64,000 nucleotides of DNA from Hyphomonadaceae bacterium (GCA_013001295.1 JABDMW010000047.1:186001-250000); one strand, 5' to 3'. Shown: positions 27,351 to 36,264, numbered from the stretch's first letter. A program made the numbers and translations. Notes: generated by a model not told the origin, from the letters alone.

Positions 27351-27949
27351 GTATCGGAGCCAACAAACGGGTTGTCATGATTTCAACCGCAGTCGTCATC
27401 GGAATGATGGGACTCGGGTTTGCTTCCAAGCCGTTATACGACACCTTTTGCCGCGTGACCGGGTATGGCGGCACCACACAAGTTGCCGATACCGCCAGCG
27501 ATACCGTGATTGATCGTGACATCATTGTTCGGTTTGATTCCAATATCAATCCGGATCTTAAATGGTCATTTAAGCCGGTTGAAAGCACGATGACCGTCAA
27601 ACTCGGACAAAACGCGCTCGCATTCTATACAGCTAAAAATATTTCAGATGCGCCCCTGGTCGGAACCGCAAGCTATAATGTCGCTCCGATCAAAGCGGCA
27701 CCATTCTTCTCCAAACTGGAATGCTTCTGCTTCACAGAACAACGCCTGGAGCCGGGCGAGGAAGTCAAAATGCCGGTCCTGTTTTTCGTCGATCCGGAAA
27801 TGGCCAATGACGACCGCTATGATGATATCAAGACGATTACGCTGTCATATACCTTTCACAAAGTCGAAGCGCCGACAGCGGCGGCATTGACGACAGAAGA
27901 CCGGACAAAAAAACTTGAAGAAATAACGGCACTGGAATTGACCCAATGA
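27347..27949 (+). CDS. ctaG: Cytochrome c oxidase assembly protein CtaG (Cox11 family)
   Basis: A 200-residue copper chaperone that delivers copper to CuB. One N-terminal membrane anchor (VVMISTAVVIGMMGLGFASKPLYDTFC) is followed by an immunoglobulin-like periplasmic domain. The copper-binding CFCF motif is present in KLECFCFTEQRLEPGEE, as is MPVLFFVDPEM. The start overlaps the previous stop by four bases. Confidence 0.95.
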   Translation: MSIGANKRVVMISTAVVIGMMGLGFASKPLYDTFCRVTGYGGTTQVADTASDTVIDRDIIVRFDSNINPDLKWSFKPVESTMTVKLGQNALAFYTAKNISDAPLVGTASYNVAPIKAAPFFSKLECFCFTEQRLEPGEEVKMPVLFFVDPEMANDDRYDDIKTITLSYTFHKVEAPTAAALTTEDRTKKLEEITALELTQ

Positions 27950-27997
27950 CCGTGAATGTTAAACAGCCACTATCAACAAAAAAGAATCGGAGGCACT

Positions 27998-28957
27998 ATG
28001 TCTGACCACGCCGTAGAACATGATTATGACCTGATCGACCCGAGCCCATGGCCGTTTTTCTCAGGGATGGCCGTCCTTATCTGGGGCTTTGGCATGGTGG
28101 TGTTTTTCGCCGGCCTGCACCCGCGTTCTGTTGAGAACCCGAACGGGATGATGGAATTTTTGTTTTCGCGCGGCCTGGATATGTGGAGCGTCGAAGGCGC
28201 GTCCAATGGCGGCTGGATAATCTTGCTACTTGGTTTTATTGCCATGACATATGTGATGATTGGCTGGTGGCGGGATGTCATCCGCGAAGCTGATGCCGGC
28301 ACACACACACCTGTTGTTCAGATCGGCCTGCGTTACGGTATGATCATGTTCATCATGCAGGAAATCATGTTTTTTGTCGGCTGGTTCTGGATGTTTTTTG
28401 AGTTCGGTCTCTTCCACAAAATACGGGCAAAATGGAACCCTGATGTAACGGTGGCACCGGAGTCATATGCCGATGGATACGGCCTTAATGCCGGCGGTAA
28501 CGCCATTCACACGATCAATCCATGGGATTTGCCGCTCATTAATACATTGGTTCTTTTGCTTTCAGGTACGACCGTAACATGGGCTCACCATGCCTTGATT
28601 AAAAATGATCGTAAGTCGGCGTCGACGGGCCTCCTCCTCACTGTACTGCTCGGGATATTCTTTACCTTCCTGCAAGGTGTTGAGTACATGGAAGAATTCT
28701 CGCACCGAGACACAACCGGCTTCTGGCTTGATTCAAATGTCTACGGTTCGACATTCTTCCTCGCGACAGGTTTCCATGGCCTGCACGTATTGATCGGAAC
28801 GATCTTCCTGTTCGTGATCTGGTTGCGGGTTGTACGTGGTGGCATGAAACCGGATCAACATTTCGGGTTTGAAGCAGCCGCTTGGTACTGGCACTTCGTC
28901 GACGTGGTCTGGTTGTTCCTGTTCACCTTCGTCTACGTGGTCTTCGCTCTCCACTAA
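27998..28957 (+). CDS. coxC: Cytochrome c oxidase subunit III
   Basis: A 319-residue, seven-helix subunit. Typical segments include PSPWPFFSGMAVLIWGFG, RYGMIMFIMQEIMFFVGWFW, WALIKND-like NTLVLLLSGTTVTWAHHAL and FHGLHVLIGTIFLF, ending in HFVDVVWLFLFTFVYV. It stabilises the oxidase core and its proton uptake. The ATG at 27998 follows a perfect GGAGG; an in-frame ATG at 27956 would add fourteen unrelated residues. Confidence 0.96.
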   Translation: MSDHAVEHDYDLIDPSPWPFFSGMAVLIWGFGMVVFFAGLHPRSVENPNGMMEFLFSRGLDMWSVEGASNGGWIILLLGFIAMTYVMIGWWRDVIREADAGTHTPVVQIGLRYGMIMFIMQEIMFFVGWFWMFFEFGLFHKIRAKWNPDVTVAPESYADGYGLNAGGNAIHTINPWDLPLINTLVLLLSGTTVTWAHHALIKNDRKSASTGLLLTVLLGIFFTFLQGVEYMEEFSHRDTTGFWLDSNVYGSTFFLATGFHGLHVLIGTIFLFVIWLRVVRGGMKPDQHFGFEAAAWYWHFVDVVWLFLFTFVYVVFALH

Positions 28958-28960
28958 ACA

Positions 28961-29344
28961 ATGACGCAAAACAGTCAAATCATCAGCACCGGCCTTCGCG
29001 GTCGGTGCCCGAATTGCCATGAAGGACAATTATTTGAAGGGTTTTTGAAATTCGCCAAATCTTGTGAATCCTGTGGATTTGATTTCGAGAGCCAGGATGT
29101 TGCTGATGGCCCAGCTGTATTTGTCATCTTGTTGGCGTCCGCGATTGTTGTGCCGCTCGCCCTCGCATTCCAAATCAAACTTGATCCGCCCGTCTTGTTG
29201 ACGTTGGCAATTTGGATTCCCGTGATTTCGCTGTTGTGTCTCGCTTTATTGCGACCATTTCGAGGTGTCATGTTTGGACTGCAGATCGCCAACAATGCAG
29301 CGGAGGGGCAATTGGAACAATCGAGTGAGGACGATGCGGATTAA
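28961..29344 (+). CDS. DUF983 family membrane protein
   Basis: A 127-residue protein that begins with a zinc-ribbon-like part (GRCPNCHEGQLFEGFLKFAKSCESCGFDFE, two CxxC pairs) and has two membrane segments. DUF983 proteins routinely sit in alphaproteobacterial cox operons between coxC and surf1. Their function is unknown, though the metal-binding look and context point to oxidase assembly or membrane maintenance (inference). It starts three bases after coxC and overlaps surf1. Confidence 0.9.
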   Translation: MTQNSQIISTGLRGRCPNCHEGQLFEGFLKFAKSCESCGFDFESQDVADGPAVFVILLASAIVVPLALAFQIKLDPPVLLTLAIWIPVISLLCLALLRPFRGVMFGLQIANNAAEGQLEQSSEDDAD

Positions 29345-30083
29345 ATTTCAACCAATGCCCTGGCTGACGCTGATCACCTTGATCTGTTTGGGTATTTTGA
29401 TTTCATTGGGAACATGGCAGTATCAACGACTGGACTGGAAAACCAACTTACTCGCTGAAATCGATCAAGCTGCAAATGCCGCGCCACTGACGACGGTATC
29501 GGAACTATCTGATCTGTATAAAGCCGAGCAACCGCTCGATTTTCGCCGTGTCGGTCTGACCGGAGAATTTGTTTCGCCCGATGCAAATGACGGAAACCCG
29601 TTTCATCTTATGATGTCTGATGGCAAATCCATGCTGTGGCATTTGTTTCAGCCATTTCAAACCAAGAACGGAATCGTTTACGTAAGGACGGCCAATTTTC
29701 CCCACGATGACAAACAATCACCACCGCGTGCTGCTGACGGTCAACAATTGGTTGTTGGATATGCCCGCCGTGTGCGCCCGCCCGCAGCGATGCAACCAGA
29801 CAGCAGTCCCCGGAGAAATGAATGGTATGTTTTCAATGCAATGCCGGACGACTTGAATTGGGCTTTTGCCGTCGCTGGCACGGAGATACCTACGGGATTT
29901 TTTATTGATCGCATCGACGGTGTGGACGAAGCATCTGATTTACCGGTCGAAAAACCAGATATTCCCAACAATCATTTAGAATATATGCTGACCTGGTATT
30001 CTTTCGCCTTGATTTTGGTTGTGATATATTTTCTGTTGCACAAAAAACAGGGCCGACTGCAAATCGGGAACAAGAATGCCTAA
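29334..30083 (+). CDS. SURF1 family cytochrome oxidase assembly protein
   Basis: A 249-residue protein with two membrane segments flanking a periplasmic domain. The N-terminal GTWQYQRLDWK and the segment FRRVGLTGEF match SURF1/Shy1 family signatures, and the C-terminal YMLTWYSFALILVVIYF is the second anchor. It helps insert heme a into subunit I. The ATG at 29334 overlaps the DUF983 stop by eleven bases and restores the usual family start; the frame is open further upstream only by chance. Confidence 0.93.
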   Translation: MRIKFQPMPWLTLITLICLGILISLGTWQYQRLDWKTNLLAEIDQAANAAPLTTVSELSDLYKAEQPLDFRRVGLTGEFVSPDANDGNPFHLMMSDGKSMLWHLFQPFQTKNGIVYVRTANFPHDDKQSPPRAADGQQLVVGYARRVRPPAAMQPDSSPRRNEWYVFNAMPDDLNWAFAVAGTEIPTGFFIDRIDGVDEASDLPVEKPDIPNNHLEYMLTWYSFALILVVIYFLLHKKQGRLQIGNKNA

Positions 30084-30651
30084 ACGGGGACAAACGCCAA
30101 CACCACTTTTCGAGCCGTGCACAGGCGGCGGTGTAAATCTACTGACGCCTAAATGGGCCGATTTTGATGAGTGGGTGGTTTTGCGCCAAAGCAATATTGA
30201 TCATCTGGCACCATGGGAGCCCAGTTGGAACCCGGCCCATCTGTCGCGCTCGTCCTACAGGACACGATTGGCAAAGTTTAAAAAAATGATCAGCGCCGAC
30301 GCAGGATATCCGTTCCATATTTTCCGGGCCGATACGGGCAAGCTGGTTGGAGCATGCAATCTGACTCATGTGCGTCGTGGTTCGTTGCAAAGCGCCAGCA
30401 TCGGGTATTGGGTGGGTCGTGAGTTCGGCCGCCAAGGCTTTGCACGAGCCTCAATCCGAGCGGTATTAAAATTTGCTTTTGGTGAGCTAGGTCTGCACCG
30501 GGTAGAAGCCGGTGTACGGCCGGAAAACACGGCGTCTATTAAGCTTCTTGAGAACTCGGGGTTCACCCGCGAAGGCACGGCAAGAGGCTTGATCAAAATT
30601 GACGGAAAGTGGGAGGATCATGATATCTACGCCCGCCTGTCGAGCGATTAA
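30076..30651 (+). CDS. GNAT-family N-acetyltransferase (RimJ-like)
   Basis: A 191-residue acyltransferase with a conserved acetyl-CoA-binding region (GYWVGREFGRQGFARASIRAV) and the C-terminal GLHRVEAGVRPENTASIKLLENSGFTREG, as in RimJ/RimL ribosomal-protein N-terminal acetyltransferases. The start overlaps the surf1 stop by eight bases, so it is the last gene of the cox transcript, though its substrate need not be related. It converges with the YqgE gene. Confidence 0.9.
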   Translation: MPKRGQTPTPLFEPCTGGGVNLLTPKWADFDEWVVLRQSNIDHLAPWEPSWNPAHLSRSSYRTRLAKFKKMISADAGYPFHIFRADTGKLVGACNLTHVRRGSLQSASIGYWVGREFGRQGFARASIRAVLKFAFGELGLHRVEAGVRPENTASIKLLENSGFTREGTARGLIKIDGKWEDHDIYARLSSD

Positions 30652-30657
30652 AACGAT

Positions 30658-31263
30658 TTAAGCGCGACCGCCTTCAGCTGACAATAATTCCGGCGTTATC
30701 CCCAGCATTGCTAGAGCCGAGCGCCACTTCCTGTCCGGATGCCCTTCAAAAATCATGTCCTCGTTCGCTTGTGAAACCAGCCAGCTGTTGCGCATAATTT
30801 CGCTTTCCAATTGACCCGCATGCCAACCAGCATAGCCAAGCGCCAAAACAGCACGGCGTGGTGCATTAGGACGGGTCAATGCGGTCAAGATTGACTTGCT
30901 TGTGGTCATTGCCAGCGTCTCACTTAATGGCAGGCTATTGTCCGCGTCGATGAAATCCGTAGAATGCAGGACGAAACCTCGCTCAGATTCGACCGGCCCG
31001 CCATACAAGACTTCCGTATCTTCGTTTGTTACATCGCCCTCGACCTCCAAGTGCGGCAACATGTTGGACAGGACCAAATCCGGTTTGGGTTTGTTAATAA
31101 TGATTCCCATGGCCTGATCCGCATCGTGGACACACATATAGATCACTGTGTTTTTAAACCGTCCATCAACCATACCGGGGCTGGAAATCAGGAATTTTCC
31201 GGCCAAATACCCGTCAGAAACGCCCGTCAGGTCGGTGAAAGCACTTTGCGCATTTTGAGCCAT
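30658..31263 (-). CDS. YqgE/AlgH family protein
   Basis: A 201-residue cytoplasmic protein with the family landmarks GKFLISSPGMVDGRFKNTVIYMC, AMGIIINKP, LYGGPVESERGFVLHS and LGYAGWHAGQLESEI. The fold is known, but the biochemical role is not; the AlgH name comes from an alginate phenotype in Pseudomonas. It diverges from the peroxiredoxin gene. Confidence 0.93.
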   Translation of the reverse strand: MAQNAQSAFTDLTGVSDGYLAGKFLISSPGMVDGRFKNTVIYMCVHDADQAMGIIINKPKPDLVLSNMLPHLEVEGDVTNEDTEVLYGGPVESERGFVLHSTDFIDADNSLPLSETLAMTTSKSILTALTRPNAPRRAVLALGYAGWHAGQLESEIMRNSWLVSQANEDMIFEGHPDRKWRSALAMLGITPELLSAEGGRA

Positions 31264-31372
31264 GGTTTATGCTTGCGCGACAACCAATAAAAATCAAGGT
31301 CTATTTAAAATCGGAAACCCAATTCTTGAAATTCCGAAAAACCACACCATATACAGTCACAAGGAGAGAGAA

Positions 31373-31855
31373 ATGACAATTAAAACCGGAGATCGTCTTC
31401 CAGACGTTACGTTCATGTCTATGGGGGCAGATGGCCCGGAGCCAAAATCTACAAATGATATTTTTGGTGGCAAACGTGTCGCGCTCTTCGCAGTGCCCGG
31501 CGCTTTTACACCTACATGTTCGGCAAAACACTTACCCGGATATAAAGAGCAGGCCGACGCACTGCGCGGCAAAGGCATAGACGCCATCGCTTGTACCGCG
31601 GTGAACGATGTTTTCGTTATGGACGCGTGGGGCAAAGATCAGAACGTTGGCGACGATGTCATGATGTTGGCGGACGGAAATGGCGCATTTGCCAAGGAAA
31701 TTGGTCTTGAGCTCGACGGAAGCGGTTTTGGCATGGGTGGGCGTTCACAGCGTTACTCCATGGTTGTCAATGACGGTGTGGTTGAAAGCGTAAACGTTGA
31801 AGAAGGCGGCGAATTCAGAGTGTCGGCTGCGGACTATATGCTGGAGAATTTATAA
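31373..31855 (+). CDS. Peroxiredoxin (PRX5-like, redoxin domain)
   Basis: A 160-residue thiol peroxidase. The peroxidatic cysteine is in VPGAFTPTCSAKHLPGY, and DAWGKDQ and the C-terminal SVNVEEGGEFRVSAADYML fit the PRX5/atypical glutaredoxin-dependent group. It reduces hydrogen peroxide and organic peroxides. The ATG at 31373 follows AAGGAGAGAGAA; the open frame upstream has no ribosome binding site. The nearby ispH-rnhA genes, 4 kb away, are a common neighbourhood in this class. Confidence 0.94.
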   Translation: MTIKTGDRLPDVTFMSMGADGPEPKSTNDIFGGKRVALFAVPGAFTPTCSAKHLPGYKEQADALRGKGIDAIACTAVNDVFVMDAWGKDQNVGDDVMMLADGNGAFAKEIGLELDGSGFGMGGRSQRYSMVVNDGVVESVNVEEGGEFRVSAADYMLENL

Positions 31856-31913
31856 GCCATATGATTTTAGGGTTTAAGGGGAGGCTCATATAGCACCAGT
31901 ACCACTTTTATTT

Positions 31914-32387
31914 ATGCTCGTGATTGTCTTTATTTTGCTGATGGCAATAAAGGCGGTTCCGGAAGGCATGGAATATACTGTCGAGCGCTATGGCCGCTTT
32001 ACGAAAATCCTTAAACCCGGTTTTAATGTCATTCTGCCGTTTATCGATCGCGTTAGCTACAAAGTCGACATGCGCGAGCGTAAAGTTCCCATACAGTTCG
32101 GTGACTTAAAAACCAAAGACAATCAGGAAATCGTCACAAGTGGTGATCTGCATGTGCAAGTCGTCGACGCCCATAAAGTCGCATATGACCGTGGCAATGT
32201 GGACGAAAATATCCGCCTGCGCGCAGGTTTGGAAATGAAGAAATTGGTGAAGTCCATGACCTTGGATGAGGTTATGGCGGAAGCTGATGTATTGGACGCT
32301 GCTATTATGGAAAGCGTCGAGCCCCTACAATATGAATGGGGTATCAAAGTCAACTATATTGATGTCCATAAAGTGTATCCAGCCTAA
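31914..32387 (+). CDS. Short SPFH-domain (stomatin-like) protein, possibly degenerate
   Basis: A membrane-anchored SPFH domain of 157 residues (GMEYTVERYGRFTKILKPGFNVILPFIDRV) that ends right after the domain (NYIDVHKVYPA), with none of the coiled coil seen in the next gene. The first canonical start is the ATG at 31914, with no Shine-Dalgarno. A strong AGGGGAGG at about 31876-31883 is instead positioned six bases before an ATA codon at 31890, in frame, which would extend the N-terminus by eight residues (xAPVPLLF) and match the length of the paralogue. Either translation begins at a rare ATA, or a mutation has damaged the start. It may function with, or be a relic beside, the downstream SPFH gene. 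Confidence 0.7.
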   Translation: MLVIVFILLMAIKAVPEGMEYTVERYGRFTKILKPGFNVILPFIDRVSYKVDMRERKVPIQFGDLKTKDNQEIVTSGDLHVQVVDAHKVAYDRGNVDENIRLRAGLEMKKLVKSMTLDEVMAEADVLDAAIMESVEPLQYEWGIKVNYIDVHKVYPA

Positions 32388-32418
32388 AAGGTTAGGCGGA
32401 ACAAAACGTATTAGAGAA

Positions 32419-32436
32419 GAGAGAGAGAGAGAGAGA
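32419..32436 (+). repeat. (GA)9 dinucleotide tract in a ribosome binding site
   Basis: Nine uninterrupted GA units end three bases before the ATG at 32440. The tract supplies the only Shine-Dalgarno-like sequence of the following gene and is the kind of short repeat that can change length by slippage. Confidence 0.85.
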
Positions 32437-32439
32437 AAA

Positions 32440-33354
32440 ATGGGATTAGAATTTATACCAATTATTGCGGTTGCTTTTATTATTATATTCATATGGAAAG
32501 CCATCAAGCCGGTGGCACAGGGCATGGAATATACGGTTGAGAGATTTGGCCGCTACACCACAACACTGAAACCAGGGCTTAACTTTCTAATCCCGTTTGT
32601 CGACGCTGTTGGCTATAAAATGAACATGCGCGAGCGCGTCATTGATATTCCGTCACAGGACGTGATCACCAAAGACAATGCGATGGTCACCGCCGATGCG
32701 GTGGTCTTTATTCAAGTTGTTGATGCAAGACAGGCTGCTTACGAAGTAAACAATCTTGATAATGCGATCAAAAATTTGTGTCTGACCAATGTCCGGACCG
32801 TGGTCGGTTCGATGGACCTGGATGAGGTCTTGTCGCGTCGTGACGAGATCAACGCAAAACTTCTAGGTGTCATTGATTCAGCGACGGATCCATGGGGCAC
32901 GAAGGTCACCCGTATCGAAATTAAAGATCTATCTCCGCCTATGGATATTACCCAGGCGATGAACAAACAAATGAAAGCCGAGCGTGAGAAGCGGGCCGAT
33001 ATTTTGACCGCAGAAGGGTCCAAACAGTCTGCCATCCTGCGGGCTGAAGGTGAAAAAGAAGCCGCGGTTCGCGAAGCTGAAGGCCGCCGTGAGGCTGCAT
33101 TCCTAGATGCGGAAGCCCGGGAGCGCGAAGCCCTTGCGGAGGCCAAAGCGACTGAAATGGTATCGACTGCCATCGCTAAAGGTGACGTCAACGCGATCAA
33201 TTACTTTGTCGCGCAAGACTATGTCAAAGCTTTTGAAAGATTGGCGACATCGCCAAATCAAAGCACGTTGATTGTTCCCGCGGAGCTGTCTGCACTCGCG
33301 GCAACCGTCGGCGGTCTGGATACCCTGATCAAAGCCGGGAAAAAGAAAGCTTAA
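32440..33354 (+). CDS. SPFH/stomatin-like membrane protease-regulator protein (QmcA/HflK-like)
   Basis: A 304-residue protein: one N-terminal membrane segment (IPIIAVAFIIIFIWKAI), an SPFH domain (GMEYTVERFGRYTTTLKPGLNFLIPFVDAV) and a coiled-coil region rich in Ala/Glu/Arg (about 185-250, with EGSKQSAILRAEGEKEAAVREA), ending in a small helical tail. Proteins of this group form large rings on the membrane that scaffold lipid domains or regulate proteases. It is followed by an NfeD-like gene, its usual partner. The ATG is placed directly behind a (GA)9 tract. Confidence 0.93.
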   Translation: MGLEFIPIIAVAFIIIFIWKAIKPVAQGMEYTVERFGRYTTTLKPGLNFLIPFVDAVGYKMNMRERVIDIPSQDVITKDNAMVTADAVVFIQVVDARQAAYEVNNLDNAIKNLCLTNVRTVVGSMDLDEVLSRRDEINAKLLGVIDSATDPWGTKVTRIEIKDLSPPMDITQAMNKQMKAEREKRADILTAEGSKQSAILRAEGEKEAAVREAEGRREAAFLDAEAREREALAEAKATEMVSTAIAKGDVNAINYFVAQDYVKAFERLATSPNQSTLIVPAELSALAATVGGLDTLIKAGKKKA

Positions 33355-33369
33355 GGGAGGGAGTTTATT

Positions 33370-33840
33370 ATGAACGCTGATCCAAATATTATTATGCAAT
33401 TCCTCGAAGGCATGAATGGCACACGATGGTTGTTCTTGTTCTTTGGCTTGTTGATCATCGAGGTTCTGACAGGGACGACTTATATTTTATGGCCAGCCTT
33501 GGCGGCTGTCATCGTCGCTTTATGCGCCTTTATCCTGCCCATCGGATGGAGCATGCAACTCGTGCTGTTTTTCATCCTGTCGGCTGTTTTCCTGTATCTG
33601 GGGCACACGAAATTAAAGCCCATGATGAAAGGCGGTGAACCGTCAGACCTTAATGACCGGGCCCGCTCTATGCAGGGTATGCGAGTCAAAGCGATCGCAG
33701 ACTTTGATACGGGTCGGGGCCGCGTGCAGGTTGGTGACACGCAGTGGCGGGCCTCCATGGAAACAGGTGATGCCAAAGCCGGTCAAGAGCTCCGGGTCGT
33801 GACCGTAAAAGGCACGACACTGGTCGTTGAACCGATATAG
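33370..33840 (+). CDS. NfeD family membrane protein, short type
   Basis: A 156-residue protein with about three membrane segments (LFLFFGLLIIEVLTG, YILWPALAAVIVALCAFI, LVLFFILSAVFLYLG) and a C-terminal OB-fold domain (GMRVKAIADFDTGRGRVQVGDTQWRA). Short NfeD proteins pair with SPFH proteins, as in the QmcA-YbbK pair in E. coli, and the OB fold is exposed in the cytoplasm. GGGAGG precedes the ATG. It ends the SPFH operon before a terminator. Confidence 0.9.
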   Translation: MNADPNIIMQFLEGMNGTRWLFLFFGLLIIEVLTGTTYILWPALAAVIVALCAFILPIGWSMQLVLFFILSAVFLYLGHTKLKPMMKGGEPSDLNDRARSMQGMRVKAIADFDTGRGRVQVGDTQWRASMETGDAKAGQELRVVTVKGTTLVVEPI

Positions 33841-33859
33841 GTTTAGTAAACCTAGTCAG

Positions 33860-33894
33860 AAACGGGCCCGAAAATATTCGAGGCCCGTTTTTTT
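33860..33894 (+). terminator. Rho-independent terminator of the SPFH-NfeD operon
   Basis: AAACGGGCC and GGCCCGTTT form a 9-bp stem around a 13-base loop, followed by a run of T. A separate perfect 7-bp palindrome, AGGTTTA-G-TAAACCT, sits at 33839-33853 across the stop codon. Confidence 0.9.
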
Positions 33895-33972
33895 ATACGT
33901 ATAGGCTGAATATATCACGGAATTGAAGATTGCTTTCTTTACATAGGCCTCGCACCACGCCATCTCCTTTCT

Positions 33973-35790
33973 ATGACAACACCCGCCTCAACACTTAAAT
34001 CGACCTTTGGGTTTGATGCCTTCCGGCCGGGTCAGGACGAGGTGATTTCGGAGATCATGGCCGGTCGGAATGTCTTGGCGGTCATGCCGACGGGGGCAGG
34101 GAAATCACTCTGCTATCAAGTGCCGGCCTTGTTGTTTGACCGGGTGAGCGTCGTGGTTTCGCCCTTGGTTGCGCTGATGGATAATCAGGTAGCAGCTCTA
34201 CGCGCAAACGGCATCGACGTGGCCTGTATCCATTCCGGGCAGTCCCGCGAAGTCAATATTACTGAGTGGCAGCGGGTCTCGTCCGGCAACGCTAAACTCC
34301 TTTATCTCTCGCCCGAACGCTTGATGACGCCGCGCATGAAGGCTGCGATGAAGAGCCTATCCCCTTCAATGTTTGTTGTTGACGAGGCCCATTGCGTGTC
34401 CAAATGGGGCCCGGCATTCCGTCCGGAATATGCACAACTTTCCGAACTCAAATCCGAGTTTCCAGACGCGGTCATTGCTGCCTTTACCGCGACAGCAGAC
34501 GGCGCAACCCGTGAAGACATTGCACGGGCGCTGTTCAATGGCCGCGGTAAAACGATTGTTCAAGGTTTCGACCGGCCCAATCTTTCATTGGCGATCAATG
34601 TGAAATCTGATCGAAAGGTGCAGCTCACAAAGTTTATGGAAAATGTGCGGGGGCAGTCCGGGATCGTCTATGCGTTGTCCCGTAAAAATACTGAAACCTA
34701 TGCAGCTCATCTGGTCGCGGCCGGACATAAGGCTTTGCCATATCACGCAGGGCTCGATGCGCAGCTGCGCTTTGACACACAAGAGCGCTTCATGGCCGAG
34801 GACGGCATTGTAATTGTCGCGACCATTGCGTTTGGAATGGGCATAGACAAGCCGGATATTAGATTCGTCTATCACACCAATTTACCAGGTTCTCTTGAAG
34901 CTTATTATCAGGAAATCGGCCGGGCCGGGCGGGACGGCGCCCCTGCCGCGACCGCCCTTTGTTATGGTCTCGATGATGTGCGTATGCGTCGCCAGTTTAT
35001 CATGCAAGACGGGTCTGGCTCGGACCACCAAATCAGAGAACTTCGGCGGCTCGACGCGCTCTTGTCCTATTGTGAGGCCTCCACGTGTCGACGACAGGTC
35101 ATGCTGGCTTATTTTGGGGAAAAGGCAGCGCCATGCGGGAATTGCGATAATTGTGAAAACCCGCCCGTTATGATCGACGCAACCGAACCGCTGAAATATG
35201 TTTTAACGACAATAGAAGACACAGGGGCACGTTTCGGACAGGCGCATATTATCGCCGTCGCGCGCGGTGCCGATACCGAGCGTATACGCCAATTCAGTCA
35301 TCAAAACACAAATGGGTATGGCCAAGCCAAAGCGTTTGGCTCGCCTTATTTGCAGGGCTTGATCCGGCAAGCGCTCGCCAGCGGTCATATCGATATGGAC
35401 ATTGAACGCTTTGGCGCGTTGACAATCACGGATAAAGGTCGTGCCGTTTTGAAGGGGCAGAAGACATATGAATGTAAGGCGATTGTCACAACTAAGGCCA
35501 GTAAGCGGTCGGCATCCAAGCGCGTGAAAACAGCCGCCCAAAACGCTTTATCCGAGGACGATCAGGAGCTGCTGTCCCGCCTTAAGGCCAAGCGCATGGA
35601 AATAGCGCGCGGCCTTGGAAAACCGGCCTATGTTGTATTTTCCGATGCGACTCTGATTGATATGGTGCAAAAACGACCTGAAAGCCCGGATGCTATGCTG
35701 GATGTTTCCGGTGTTGGTGCCGTCAAATATGGGAGATTTGGTCCCGCGTTCTTAGAGATGATTAGAGAGGCGACTAGCGGCGCAAATTAG
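33973..35790 (+). CDS. recQ: ATP-dependent DNA helicase RecQ
   Basis: A 605-residue 3'-5' helicase of recombination and replication repair. Motifs: FRPGQDEVI, MPTGAGKSLCYQVPALL (Walker A), DEAHCVSKWGPAFRPEY (Walker B and aromatic loop), FTATA, and IGRAGRDG. The zinc-binding region shows CEASTCRRQVMLAYFGE and CGNCDNCENPP, and a C-terminal HRDC domain lies at about 525-605 (LKAKRMEIARGLGKPAYVVFSDATL). Length and order fit the family. The start is the ATG at 33973, near a weak ribosome binding site. Confidence 0.95.
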   Translation: MTTPASTLKSTFGFDAFRPGQDEVISEIMAGRNVLAVMPTGAGKSLCYQVPALLFDRVSVVVSPLVALMDNQVAALRANGIDVACIHSGQSREVNITEWQRVSSGNAKLLYLSPERLMTPRMKAAMKSLSPSMFVVDEAHCVSKWGPAFRPEYAQLSELKSEFPDAVIAAFTATADGATREDIARALFNGRGKTIVQGFDRPNLSLAINVKSDRKVQLTKFMENVRGQSGIVYALSRKNTETYAAHLVAAGHKALPYHAGLDAQLRFDTQERFMAEDGIVIVATIAFGMGIDKPDIRFVYHTNLPGSLEAYYQEIGRAGRDGAPAATALCYGLDDVRMRRQFIMQDGSGSDHQIRELRRLDALLSYCEASTCRRQVMLAYFGEKAAPCGNCDNCENPPVMIDATEPLKYVLTTIEDTGARFGQAHIIAVARGADTERIRQFSHQNTNGYGQAKAFGSPYLQGLIRQALASGHIDMDIERFGALTITDKGRAVLKGQKTYECKAIVTTKASKRSASKRVKTAAQNALSEDDQELLSRLKAKRMEIARGLGKPAYVVFSDATLIDMVQKRPESPDAMLDVSGVGAVKYGRFGPAFLEMIREATSGAN

Positions 35791-35808
35791 GGAAGATTCC
35801 CGCCCTTT

Positions 35809-36264
35809 TTATTGCATGTCAGGCGGGATACCTTTGCGGGCCAGTTCATCGGCGCGTTCATTGCCTTCGACGCCGTCATGCCCTTTGACCCATTTCCATT
35901 CGATGTTTTTGTGTTCGCTGACGACATCAAGTTGTTGCCAGAGGTCGGCATTGGCAACGGGCTTTTTATCGGCCTTTTTCCAATTGCGTTTTTTCCAATT
36001 GTGAATCCACTCGGTGATTCCTTTTTTGACATAGGTACTGTCAGTCCAAAGGATGATATTGCCCTTGTAATCGGGCTTAAGGGAGCCGAGCGCCTGGATA
36101 GCAGCCATGAGTTCCATACGGTTATTGGTGGTTTCGCTTTCACCGCCCCACATCTCTTTTTCGCGGCCATTATATTCAAGCAGGGCTCCCCAACCACCGG
36201 GCCCCGGGTTTCCTGAGCACGCACCGTCGGTATAGATCGTCAACGTATTGGCTTTTCTGATCAT
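35809..36264 (-). CDS. rnhA: Ribonuclease HI
   Basis: A 151-residue enzyme that cuts RNA in RNA-DNA hybrids. The four acidic catalytic residues are visible in [44 protein letters not shown] and [14 protein letters not shown]. The start codon overlaps the ispH stop by one base, so translation is probably coupled. In many relatives a homoserine kinase gene (thrB) separates ispH and rnhA; here they touch. Confidence 0.96.
   Translation of the reverse strand: MIRKANTLTIYTDGACSGNPGPGGWGALLEYNGREKEMWGGESETTNNRMELMAAIQALGSLKPDYKGNIILWTDSTYVKKGITEWIHNWKKRNWKKADKKPVANADLWQQLDVVSEHKNIEWKWVKGHDGVEGNERADELARKGIPPDMQ

Noticed and set aside
27956-27997. Upstream start for coxC at 27956
   Set aside because: The next in-frame ATG at 27998 has a perfect GGAGG and gives the standard subunit III N-terminus.
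35789-35806. Terminator between recQ and rnhA
   Set aside because: The only inverted repeat, GGGAA-GA-TTCCC, has a two-base loop and a short stem, too weak to call.
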